Origin: Nemertoderma westbladi
Taxonomy: Eukaryota; Xenacoelomorpha; Nemertodermatida; Nemertodermatidae
Reading direction: 5' to 3'
Assembly (NCBI GenBank): GCA_032718475.1
Contig: JAUCBJ010000648.1
Location: 146,155 to 210,154, forward strand
DNA length: 64,000 bases
Shown here: positions 52,701-64,000 of the stretch, in pieces
Position numbering within the stretch: the first letter of the stretch is position 1
How the letters are laid out: every line of letters begins with the position of its first letter
The notes under the pieces: model-generated
What the model was told of the DNA's origin: nothing
What the model saw: the letters and a program-made list of their open reading frames with translations, nothing else
Database searches by the model: none
Position numbers and translations under genes: made by a program

Positions 52701-55700
52701 AGACTGAGAGCAAGTTATATAGTGGGTTCGTAGACTGAGAGCAAGTTATATAGTGGGTTCGTAGACTGAGAGCAAGTTATATAGTGGGTTCGGAAACGGA
52801 GAGCAAGTTATATAGTGGGTTCGTAGACGGAGAGCAAGTTATATAGTGGGTTCGTAGACTGAGAGCAAGTTATATAGTGGGTTCGTAGACTGAGAGCAAG
52901 TTATATAGTGGGTTCGTAGACTGAGAGCAAGTTATATAGTGGGTTCGTAGACTGAGAGCAAGTTATATAGTGGGTTCGTAGACTGAGAGCAAGTTATATA
53001 GTGGGTTCGTAGACTGAGAGCAAGTTATATAGTGGGTTCGTAGACTGAGAGCAAGTTATATAGTGGGTTCGTAGACTGAGAGCAAGTTATATAGTGGGTT
53101 CGTAGACTGAGAGCAAGTTATATAGTGGGTTCGTAGACTGAGAGCAAGTTATATAGTGGGTTCGTAGACTGAGAGCAAGTTATATAGTGGGTTCGTAGAC
53201 TGAGAGCAAGTTATATAGTGGGTTCGTAGACTGAGAGCAAGTTATATAGTGGGTTCGTAGACGGAGAGCAAGTTATATAGTGGGTTCGTAGACCTAGAGC
53301 AAGTTATATAGTGGGTTCGTAGACTGAGAGCAAGTTATATAGTGGGTTCGGAAACGGAGAGCAAGTTATATAGTGGGTTCGTAGACGGAGAGCAAGTTAT
53401 ATAGTGGGTTCGTAGACTGAGAGCAAGTTATATAGTGGGTTCGTAGACTGAGAGCAAGTTATATAGTGGGTTCGTAGACTGAGAGCAAGTTATATAGTGG
53501 GTTCGGAAACGGAGAGCAAGTTATATAGTGGGTTCGTAGACGGAGAGCAAGTTATATAGTGGGTTCGTAGACTGAGAGCAAGTTATATAGTGGGTTCGGA
53601 AACGGAGAGCAAGTTATATAGTGGGTTCGTAGACTGAGAGCAAGTTATATAGTGGGTTCGTAGACTGAGAGCAAGTTATATAGTGGGTTCGTAGACTGAG
53701 AGCAAGTTATATAGTGGGTTCGGAAACGGAGAGCAAGTTATATAGTGGGTTCGTAGACAGAGAGCAAGTTATATAGTGGGTTCGTAGACTGAGAGCAAGT
53801 TATATAGTGGGTTCGTAGACTGAGAGCAAGTTATATAGTGGGTTCGGAAACGGAGAGCAAGTTATATAGTGGGTTCGTAGACTGAGAGCAAGTTATATAG
53901 TGGGTTCGTAGACTGAGAGCAAGTTATATAGTGGGTTCGTAGACCTAGAGCAAGTTATATAGTGGGTTCGTAGACGGAGAGCAAGTTATATAGTGGGTTC
54001 GTAGACTGAGAGCAAGTTATATAGTGGGTTCGGAAACGGAGAGCAAGTTATATAGTGGGTTCGTAGACGGAGAGCAAGTTATATAGTGGGTTCGTAGACT
54101 GAGAGCAAGTTACATAGTGGGTTCGTAGACTGAGAGCAAGTTATTTAGTGGGTCCGTAGACTGGGAGAAAGTTATATAGTGGGTTCGTAGACGGAGAGCA
54201 AGTTATATAGTGGGTTCGTAGACTGAGAGCAAGTTATATAGTGGGTTCGTAGACTGAGAGCAAGTTATATAGTGGGTTCGTAGACTGGGAGCAAGTTATA
54301 TAGTGGGTTCGTAGAATGAGAGCAAGTCATATAGTGGGTTCGTAGACTGAGAGCAAGTTATATAGTGGGTTCGTAGACTGAGAGCAAGTTATATAGTGGG
54401 TTCGTAGACTGAGAGCAAGTTATATAGTGGGTTCGTAGACTGAGAGCAAGTTATATAGTGGGTTCGCAGACTGAGAGCAAGTTATATAGTGGGTTCGTAG
54501 ACTGAGAGCAAGTTATATAGTGGGTTCGTAGACGGAGAGCAAGTTATATAGTGGGTTCGTAGACTGAGAGCAAGTTATATAGTGGGTTCGTAGACTGAGA
54601 GCAAGTTATATAGTGGGTTCGTAGACTGAGAGCAAGTTATATAGTGGGTTCGTAGACTGAGAGCAAGTTATATAGTGGGTTCGTAGACGGAGAGCAAGTT
54701 ATATAGTGGGTTCGTAGACTGAGAGCAAGTTATATAGTGGGTTCGTAGACGGAGAGCAAGTTATATAGTGGGTTCGTAGACTGAGAGCAAGTTATATAGT
54801 GGGTTCGTAGACTGAGAGCAAGTTATATAGTGGGTTCGTAGACGGAGAGCAAGTTATATAGTGGGTTCGTAGACTGAGAGCAAGTTATATAGTGGGTTCG
54901 TAGACTGAGAGCAAGTTATATAGTGGGTTCGTAGACTGAGAGCAAGTTATATAGTGGGTTCGTAGACTGAGAGCAAGTTATATAGTGGGTTCGTAGACTG
55001 AGAGCAAGTTATATAGTGGGTTCGTAGACTGAGAGCAAGTTATATAGTGGGTTCGTAGACTGAGAGCAAGTTATATAGTGGGTTCGTAGACGGAGAGCAA
55101 GTTATATAGTGGGTTCGTAGACTGAGAGCAAGTTATATAGTGGGTTCGTAGACTGAGAGCAAGTTATATAGTGGGTTCGTAGACTGAGAGCAAGTTATAT
55201 AGTGGGTTCGTAGACGGAGAGCAAGTTATATAGTGGGTTCGTAGACTGAGAGCAAGTTATATAGTGGGTTCGTAGACTGAGAGCAAGTTATATAGTGGGT
55301 TCGTAGACTGAGAGCAAGTTATATAGTGGGTTCGTAGACGGAGAGCAAGTTATATAGTGGGTTCGTAGACGGAGAGCAAGTTATATAGTGGGTTCGTAGA
55401 CTGAGAGCAAGTTATATAGTGGGTTCGTAGACGGAGAGCAAGTTATATAGTGGGTTCGTAGACTGAGAGCAAGTTATATAGTGGGTTCGTAGACTGAGAG
55501 CAAGTTATATAGTGGGTTCGTAGACTGAGAGCAAGTTATATAGTGGGTTCGTAGACTGAGAGCAAGTTATATAGTGGGTTCGTAGACTGAGAGCAAGTTA
55601 TATAGTGGGTTCGTAGACTGAGAGCAAGTTATATAGTGGGTTCGTAGACGGAGAGCAAGTTATATAGTGGGTTCGTAGACGGAGAGCAAGTCATATAGTG

Positions 55701-58700
55701 GGTTCGTAGACTGAGATCAAGTTATATAGTGGGTTCGTAGACGGAGAGCAAGTCATATAGTGGGTTCGTAGACTGAGATCAAGTTATATAGTGGGTTCGT
55801 AGACTGAGAGCAAGTTATATAGTGGGTTCGTAGACTGAGAGCAAGTTATATAGTGGGTTCGTAGACTGAGAGCAAGTTATATAGTGGGTTCGTAGACTGG
55901 AGAGCAAGTTATATAGTGGGTTCGTAGACTGAGAGCAAGTTATATAGTGGGTTCGTAGACTGAGAGCAAGTTATATAGTGGGTTCGTAGACTGAGAGCAA
56001 GTTATATAGTGGGTTCGTAGACTGAGAGCAAGTTATATAGTGGGTTCGTAGACTGAGAGCAAGTTATATAGTGGGTTCGTAGACTGAGAGCAAGTCATAT
56101 AGTGGGTTCGTAGACTGAGATCAAGTTATATAGTGGGTTCGTAGACGGAGAGCAAGTCATATAGTGGGTTCGTAGACTGAGATCAAGTTATATAGTGGGT
56201 TCGTAGACTGAGAGCAAGTTATATAGTGGGTTCGTAGACTGAGAGCAAGTTATATAGTGGGTTCGTAGACTGGGAGCAAGTTATATAGTGGGTTCGTAGA
56301 CTGGGAGCAAGTTATATAGTGGGTTCGTAGACTGAGAGCAAGTTATATAGTGGGTTCGCAGACTGAGAGCAAGTTATATAGTGGGTTCGCAGACTGAGAG
56401 CAAGTTATATAGTGGGTTCGTAGACTGAGAGCAAGTTATATAGTGGGTTCGTAGACTGAGAGCAAGTTATATAGTGGGTTCGCAGACTGAGAGCAAGTTA
56501 TATAGTGGGTTCGTAGACTGAGAGCAAGTTATATAGTGGGTTCGCAGACTGAGAGCAAGTTATATAGTGGGTTCGTAGACTGAGAGCAAGTTATATAGTG
56601 GGTTCGCAGACTGAGAGCAAGTTATATAGTGGGTTCGTAGACTGAGAGCAAGTTATATAGTGGGTTCGTAGGCTGAGAGCAAGTTATATAGTGGGTTCGC
56701 AGACTGAGAGCAAGTTATATAGTGGGTTCGTAGACTGAGAGCAAGTTATATAGTGGGTTCGCAGACTGAGAGCAAGTTATATAGTGGGTTCGTAGACTGA
56801 GAGCAAGTTATATAGTGGGTTCGTAGACGGAGAGCAAGTTATATAGTGGGTTCGTAGACTGAGAGCAAGTTATATAGTGGGTTCGTAGACTGAGAGCAAG
56901 TTATATAGTGGGTTCGCAGACTGAGAGCAAGTTATATAGTGGGTTCGTAGACTGAGAGCAAGTTATATAGTGGGTTCGTAGACGGAGAGCAAGTTATATA
57001 GTGGGTTCGTAGACTGAGAGCAAGTTATATAGTGGGTTCGTAGACTGAGAGCAAGTTATATAGTGGGTTCGTAGACTGAGAGCAAGTTATATAGTGGGTT
57101 CGTAGACTGAGAGCAAGTTATATAGTGGGTTCGTAGACTGAGAGCAAGTTATATAGTGGGTTCGTAGACGGAGAGCAAGTTATATAGTGGGTTCGTAGAC
57201 TGAGAGCAAATCATATAGTGGGTTCGTAGACGGAGAGCAAGTTATATAGTGGGTTCGTAGACGGAGAGCAAGTTATATAGTGGGTTTGTAGACTGAGAGC
57301 AAGTTATATAGTGGGTTCGTAGACTGAGAGCAAGTTATATAGTGGGTTCGTAGACCTAGAGCAAGTTATATAGTGGGTTCGTAGACTGAGAGCAAGTTAT
57401 ATAGTGGGTTCGGAAACGGAGAGCAAGTTATATAGTGGGTTCGTAGACGGAGAGCAAGTTATATAGTGGGTTCGTAGACTGAGAGCAAGTTATATAGTGG
57501 GTTCGTAGACTGAGAGCAAGTTATATAGTGGATTCGTAGACGGAGAGCAAGTTATATAGTGGGTTCGTAGACTGAGAGCAAGTTATATAGTGGGTTCGTA
57601 GACTGAGAGCAAGTTATATAGGGGGTTCGTAGACGGAGAGCAAGTTATATAGTGGGTTCGTAGACTGAGAGCAAGTTATATAGTGGGTTCGTAGACTGAG
57701 AGCAAGTTATATAGTGGGTTCGTAGACTGAGAGCAAGTTATATAGTGGGTTCGTAGACTGAGAGTAAGTTATATAGTGGGTTCGCAGACTGAGAGCAAGT
57801 TATATAGTGGGTTCGTAGACTGAGAGCAAGTTATATAGTGGGTTCGTAGACCTAGAGCAAGTTATATAGTGCGTTCGTAGACCTAGAGCAAGTTATATAG
57901 TGGGTTCGCAGACTGAGAGCAAGTTATATAGTGGGTTCGTAGACTGGGAGCAAGTTATATAGTGGGTTCGTAGACTGAGAGCAAGTTATATAGTGGGTTC
58001 GTAGACTGAGAGCAAGTTATATAGTGGGTTCGGAAACGGAGAGCAAGTTATATAGTGGGTTCGTAGACAGAGAGCAAGTTATATAGTGGGTTCGTAGACT
58101 GAGAGCAAGTTATATAGTGGGTTCGTAGACTGAGAGCAAGTTATATAGTGGGTTCGTAGACGGAGAGCAAGTTATATAGTGGGTTCGTAGACTGAGAGCA
58201 AGTTATATAGTGGGTTCGTAGACTGAGAGCAAGTTATATAGTGGGTTCGTAGACTGAGAGCAAGTTATATAGTGGGTTCGTAGACTGAGAGCAAGTTATA
58301 TAGTGGGTTCGTAGACTGAGAGCAAGTTATATAGTGGGTTCGTAGACCTAGAGCAAGTTATATAGTGGGTTCGTAGACGGAGAGCAAGTTATATAGTGGG
58401 TTCGTAGACTGAGAGCAAGTTATATAGTGGGTTCGGAAACGGAGAGCAAGTTATATAGTGGGTTCGTAGACGGAGAGCAAGTTATATAGTGGGTTCGTAG
58501 ACGGAGAGCAAGTTATATAGTGGGTTCGTAGACTGAGAGCAAGTTATATAGTGGGTTCGTAGACTGAGAGCAAGTTATATAGTGGGTTCGTAGACTGAGA
58601 GCAAGTTATATAGTGGGTTCGGAAACGGAGAGCAAGTTATATAGTGGGTTCGTAGACTGAGAGCAAGTTATATAGTGGGTTCGTAGACTGAGAGCAAGTT

Positions 58701-61700
58701 ATATAGTGGGTTCGTAGACTGAGAGCAAGTTATATAGTGGGTTCGTAGACTGAGAGCAAGTTATATAGTGGGTTCGGAAACGGAGAGCAAGTTATATAGT
58801 GGGTTCGTAGACTGAGAGCAAGTTATATAGTGGGTTCGTAGACGGAGAGCAAGTTATATAGTGGGTTCGTAGACTGAGAGCAAGTTATATAGTGGGTTCG
58901 TAGACTGAGAGCAAGTTATATAGTGGGTTCGTAGACTGAGAGCAAGTTATATAGTGGGTTCGTAGACGGAGAGCAAGTTATATAGTGGGTTCGTAGACTG
59001 AGAGCAAGTTATATAGTGGGTTCGTAGACTGAGAGCAAGTTATATAGTGGGTTCGTAGACTGAGAGCAAGTTATATAGTGGGTTCGTAGACTGAGAGCAA
59101 GTTATATAGTGGGTTCGTAGACTGAGAGCAAGTTATATAGTGGGTTCGTAGACGGAGAGCAAGTTATATAGTGGGTTCGTAGACTGAGAGCAAATCATAT
59201 AGTGGGTTCGTAGACGGAGAGCAAGTTATATAGTGGGTTCGTAGACGGAGAGCAAGTTATATAGTGGGTTTGTAGACTGAGAGCAAGTTATATAGTGGGT
59301 TCGTAGACTGAGAGCAAGTTATATAGTGGGTTCGTAGACCTAGAGCAAGTTATATAGTGGGTTCGTAGACTGAGAGCAAGTTATATAGTGGGTTCGTAGA
59401 CTGAGAGCAAGTTATATAGTGGGTTCGGAAACGGAGAGCAAGTTATATAGTGGGTTCGTAGACGGAGAGCAAGTTATATAGTGGGTTCGTAGACTGAGAG
59501 CAAGTTATATAGTGGGTTCGTAGACTGAGAGCAAGTTATATAGTGGGTTCGTAGACTGAGAGCAAGTTATATAGTGGGTTCGTAGACGGAGAGCAAGTTA
59601 TATAGTGGGTTCGTAGACTGAGAGCAAGTTATATAGTGGGTTCGTAGACTGAGAGCAAGTTATATAGTGGGTTCGTAGACTGAGAGCAAGTTATATAGTG
59701 GGTTCGTAGACTGAGAGCAAGTTATATAGTGGGTTCGTAGACTGAGAGCAAGTTATATAGTGGGTTCGTAGACCTAGAGCAAGTTATATAGTGGGTTCGT
59801 AGACGGAGAGCAAGTTATATAGTGGGTTCGTAGACTGAGAGCAAGTTATATAGTGGGTTCGGAAACGGAGAGCAAGTTATATAGTGGGTTCGTAGACGGA
59901 GAGCAAGTTATATAGTGGGTTCGTAGACGGAGAGCAAGTTATATAGTGGGTTCGTAGACTGAGAGCAAGTTATATAGTGGGTTCGTAGACTGAGAGCAAG
60001 TTATATAGTGGGTTCGTAGACTGAGAGCAAGTTATATAGTGGGTTCGGAAACGGAGAGCAAGTTATATAGTGGGTTCGTAGACTGAGAGCAAGTTATATA
60101 GTGGGTTCGTAGACTGAGAGCAAGTTATATAGTGGGTTCGTAGACTGAGAGCAAGTTATATAGTGGGTTCGTAGACTGAGAGCAAGTTATATAGTGGGTT
60201 CGGAAACGGAGAGCAAGTTATATAGTGGGTTCGTAGACTGAGAGCAAGTTATATAGTGGGTTCGTAGACGGAGAGCAAGTTATATAGTGGGTTCGTAGAC
60301 TGAGAGCAAGTTATATAGTGGGTTCGTAGACTGAGAGCAAGTTATATAGTGGGTTCGTAGACTGAGAGCAAGTTATATAGTGGGTTCGTAGACGGAGAGC
60401 AAGTTATATAGTGGGTTCGTAGACTGAGAGCAAGTTATATAGTGGGTTCGTAGACTGAGAGCAAGTTATATAGTGGGTTCGTAGACTGAGAGCAAGTTAT
60501 ATAGTGGGTTCGTAGACTGAGAGCAAGTTATATAGTGGGTTCGTAGACTGAGAGCAAGTTATATAGTGGGTTCGTAGACGGAGAGCAAGTTATATAGTGG
60601 GTTCGTAGACTGAGAGCAAGTTATATAGTGGGTTCGTAGACGGAGAGCAAGTTATATAGTGGGTTCGTAGACGGAGAGCAAGTTATATAGTGGGTTCGTA
60701 GACTGAGAGCAAGTTATATAGTGGGTTCGTAGACTGAGAGCAAGTTATATAGTGGGTTCGTAGACTGAGAGCAAGTTATATAGTGGGTTCGTAGACTGAG
60801 AGCAAGTTATATAGTGGGTTCGTAGACTGAGAGCAAGTTATATAGTGGGTTCGGAGACGGAGAGCAAGTTATATAGTGGGTTCGTAGACGGAGAGCAAGT
60901 TATATAGTGGGTTCGTAGACTGAGAGCAAGTTATATAGTGGGTTCGTAGACTGAGAGCAAGTTATATAGTGGGTTCGTAGACTGAGAGCAAGTTATATAG
61001 TGGGTTCGTAGACGGAGAGCAAGTTATATAGTGGGTTCGTAGACTGAGAGCAAGTTATATAGTGGGTTCGTAGACTGAGAGCAAGTTATATAGTGGGTTC
61101 GTAGACTGAGAGCAAGTTATATAGTGGGTTCGTAGACTGAGAGCAAGTTATATAGTGGGTTCGTAGACTGAGAGCAAGTTATATAGTGGGTTCGTAGACT
61201 GAGAGCAAGTTATATAGTGGGTTCGTAGACTGAGAGCAAGTTATATAGTGGGTTCGTAGACTGAGAGCAAGTTATATAGTGGGTTCGTAGACTGAGAGCA
61301 AGTTATATAGTGGGTTCGTAGACTGAGAGCAAGTTATATAGTGGGTTCGTAGACTGAGAGCAAGTTATATAGTGGGTTCGTAGACTGAGAGCAAGTTATA
61401 TAGTGGGTTCGTAGACTGAGAGCAAGTTATATAGTGGGTTCGTAGACTGAGAGCAAGTTATATAGTGGGTTCGTAGACTGAGAGCAAGTTATATAGTGGG
61501 TTCGTAGACTGAGAGCAAGTTATATAGTGGGTTCGTAGACTGAGAGCAAGTCATATAGTGGGTTCGTAGACTGAGATCAAGTTATATAGTGGGTTCGTAG
61601 ACGGAGAGCAAGTCATATAGTGGGTTCGTAGACTGAGATCAAGTTATATAGTGGGTTCGTAGACTGAGAGCAAGTTATATAGTGGGTTCGTAGACTGAGA

Positions 61701-64000
61701 GCAAGTTATATAGTGGGTTCGTAGACTGGGAGCAAGTTATATAGTGGGTTCGTAGACTGGGAGCAAGTTATATAGTGGGTTCGTAGACTGAGAGCAAGTT
61801 ATATAGTGGGTTCGCAGACTGAGAGCAAGTTATATAGTGGGTTCGCAGACTGAGAGCAAGTTATATAGTGGGTTCGTAGACTGAGAGCAAGTTATATAGT
61901 GGGTTCGTAGACTGAGAGCAAGTTATATAGTGGGTTCGCAGACTGAGAGCAAGTTATATAGTGGGTTCGTAGACTGAGAGCAAGTTATATAGTGGGTTCG
62001 CAGACTGAGAGCAAGTTATATAGTGGGTTCGTAGACTGAGAGCAAGTTATATAGTGGGTTCGCAGACTGAGAGCAAGTTATATAGTGGGTTCGTAGACTG
62101 AGAGCAAGTTATATAGTGGGTTCGTAGGCTGAGAGCAAGTTATATAGTGGGTTCGCAGACTGAGAGCAAGTTATATAGTGGGTTCGTAGACTGAGAGCAA
62201 GTTATATAGTGGGTTCGCAGACTGAGAGCAAGTTATATAGTGGGTTCGTAGACTGAGAGCAAGTTATATAGTGGGTTCGTAGACGGAGAGCAAGTTATAT
62301 AGTGGGTTCGTAGACTGAGAGCAAGTTATATAGTGGGTTCGTAGACTGAGAGCAAGTTATATAGTGGGTTCGCAGACTGAGAGCAAGTTATATAGTGGGT
62401 TCGTAGACTGAGAGCAAGTTATATAGTGGGTTCGTAGACGGAGAGCAAGTTATATAGTGGGTTCGTAGACTGAGAGCAAGTTATATAGTGGGTTCGTAGA
62501 CTGAGAGCAAGTTATATAGTGGGTTCGTAGACTGAGAGCAAGTTATATAGTGGGTTCGTAGACTGAGAGCAAGTTATATAGTGGGTTCGTAGACTGAGAG
62601 CAAGTTATATAGTGGGTTCGTAGACGGAGAGCAAGTTATATAGTGGGTTCGTAGACTGAGAGCAAATCATATAGTGGGTTCGTAGACGGAGAGCAAGTTA
62701 TATAGTGGGTTCGTAGACGGAGAGCAAGTTATATAGTGGGTTCGTAGACTGAGAGCAAGTTATATAGTGGGTTCGTAGACTGAGAGCAAGTTATATAGTG
62801 GGTTCGTAGACTGAGAGCAAGTTATATAGTGGGTTCGGAAACGGAGAGCAAGTTATATAGTGGGTTCGTAGACTGAGAGCAAGTTATATGGTGGGTTCGT
62901 AGACTGAGAGCAAGTTATATAGTGGGTTCGTAGACTGAGAGCAAGTTATATAGTGGGTTCGTAGACTGAGAGCAAGTTATATAGTGGGTTCGGAAACGGA
63001 GAGCAAGTTATATAGTGGGTTCGTAGACTGAGAGCAAGTTATATAGTGGGTTCGTAGACTGAGAGCAAGTTATATAGTGGGTTCGCAGACTGAGAGCAAG
63101 TTATATAGTGGGTTCGTAGACTGAGAGCAAGTTATATAGTGGGTTCGTAGACGGAGAGCAAGTTATATAGTGGGTTCGTAGACTGAGAGCAAGTTATATA
63201 GTGGGTTCGTAGACTGAGAGCAAGTTATATAGTGGGTTCGTAGACTGAGAGCAAGTTATATAGTGGGTTCGTAGACTGAGAGCAAGTTATATAGTGGGTT
63301 CGTAGACTGAGAGCAAGTTATATAGTGGGTTCGTAGACGGAGAGCAAGTTATATAGTGGGTTCGTAGACTGAGAGCAAATCATATAGTGGGTTCGTAGAC
63401 GGAGAGCAAGTTATATAGTGGGTTCGTAGACGGAGAGCAAGTTATATAGTGGGTTTGTAGACTGAGAGCAAGTTATATAGTGGGTTCGTAGACTGAGAGC
63501 AAGTTATATAGTGGGTTCGTAGACCTAGAGCAAGTTATATAGTGGGTTCGTAGACTGAGAGCAAGTTATATAGTGGGTTCGGAAACGGAGAGCAAGTTAT
63601 ATAGTGGGTTCGTAGACGGAGAGCAAGTTATATAGTGGGTTCGTAGACTGAGAGCAAGTTATATAGTGGGTTCGTAGACTGAGAGCAAGTTATATAGTGG
63701 ATTCGTAGACTGAGAGCAAGTTATATAGTGGGTTCGTAGACTGAGAGCAAGTTATATAGTGGGTTCGTAGACGGAGAGCAAGTTATATAGTGGGTTCGTA
63801 GACTGAGAGCAAGTTATATAGTGGGTTCGTAGACTGAGAGCAAGTTATATAGTGGGTTCGTAGACTGAGAGCAAGTTATATAGTGGGTTCGTAGACGGAG
63901 AGCAAGTTATATAGTGGGTTCGGAGACGGAGAGCAAGTTATATAGTGGGTTCGTAGACTGAGAGCAAGTTATATAGTGGGTTCGTAGACTGAGAGCAAGT
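40711..64000. repeat. 31-bp satellite, about 750 units, runs off the right edge
   Basis: The unit TTATATAGTGGGTTCGTAGA plus CTGAGAGCAAG is 31 bp. Recurrent variants are CGGAGAGC, CTAAGAGC, CTGGGAGC, CCTAGAGC, CTGAGATC, GGAAACGG, TTCGCAGA, GTCATATAG and a 34-bp unit with GAGCAGCAAG. Rare variants mark higher-order repeats. GTTATAAAGTGGG occurs at 44763, 46821 and 49366, and GTCATCTAG at 44887, 46945 and 49490; the offsets are 2058 and then 2545 bp. TAGGCTGAGAGC at 56669 and 62125 is offset by 5456 bp (176 units). No gene, no insertion and no unit-phase break other than 3-bp gains was seen in 23 kb. Confidence 0.98.

Noticed and set aside
40711-64000. CRISPR-like array of 31-bp repeats
   Set aside because: Units are head-to-tail with no unique spacers, no leader and no cas genes, and the context is eukaryotic.

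Overview
This window looks like nuclear DNA of an invertebrate animal. It is AT-rich and carries non-LTR retrotransposons of animal type, short non-autonomous DNA transposons, a tRNA-like sequence and splice-site-bounded exon candidates. It has no operons or compact gene runs. I cannot name the species. I recognise no intact host gene. About half of the window is tandem repeat and most of the rest is transposon-derived.

Layout. 1-4231 is a 55-bp satellite. 4313-4760 is a broken OTU-protease-like gene on the minus strand; next to it a 5'-truncated LINE (4811-5329) sits between 29-bp target-site duplications. 5.5-9.2 kb holds three minisatellites (53, 42 and 33 bp) and two shared repeat segments. 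9.4-13.8 kb holds MITE-like elements, a palindromic repeat, candidate exons on the minus strand, an IS1595/Merlin-type transposase pseudogene and a run of perfect hairpins. 14.05-16.79 kb is a 26-bp array split by a second LINE copy. 16.9-22.6 kb holds several inverted-repeat elements, a family with internal 315-bp units, a tRNA-like sequence, a candidate first coding exon, and a 1.2-kb composite element with 9-bp target duplications. 23198-24411 is a foldback-type element whose arms are built of 20-bp tandem repeats. 24442-26757 is a longer broken LINE (endonuclease plus reverse transcriptase) on the minus strand. 26.8-33.0 kb holds more elements and the C-terminal remains of a different LINE. 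33237-35788 is a nearly pure 30-bp array. 36808-37442 is a CpG-rich 23-bp array. 40711 to the end is one 31-bp satellite of more than 23 kb, organised in higher-order repeats.

The parts do not form a pathway. They record layered insertion and satellite growth: arrays expanding inside or beside older transposons, LINEs landing in arrays, and foldback elements landing in or near LINEs. Long open reading frames in the arrays arise because the repeat units lack stops, and I do not treat them as genes. The real coding signals are short: transposon fragments and four unassigned exon candidates near 10.4, 12.0, 19.5 and 40.4 kb.
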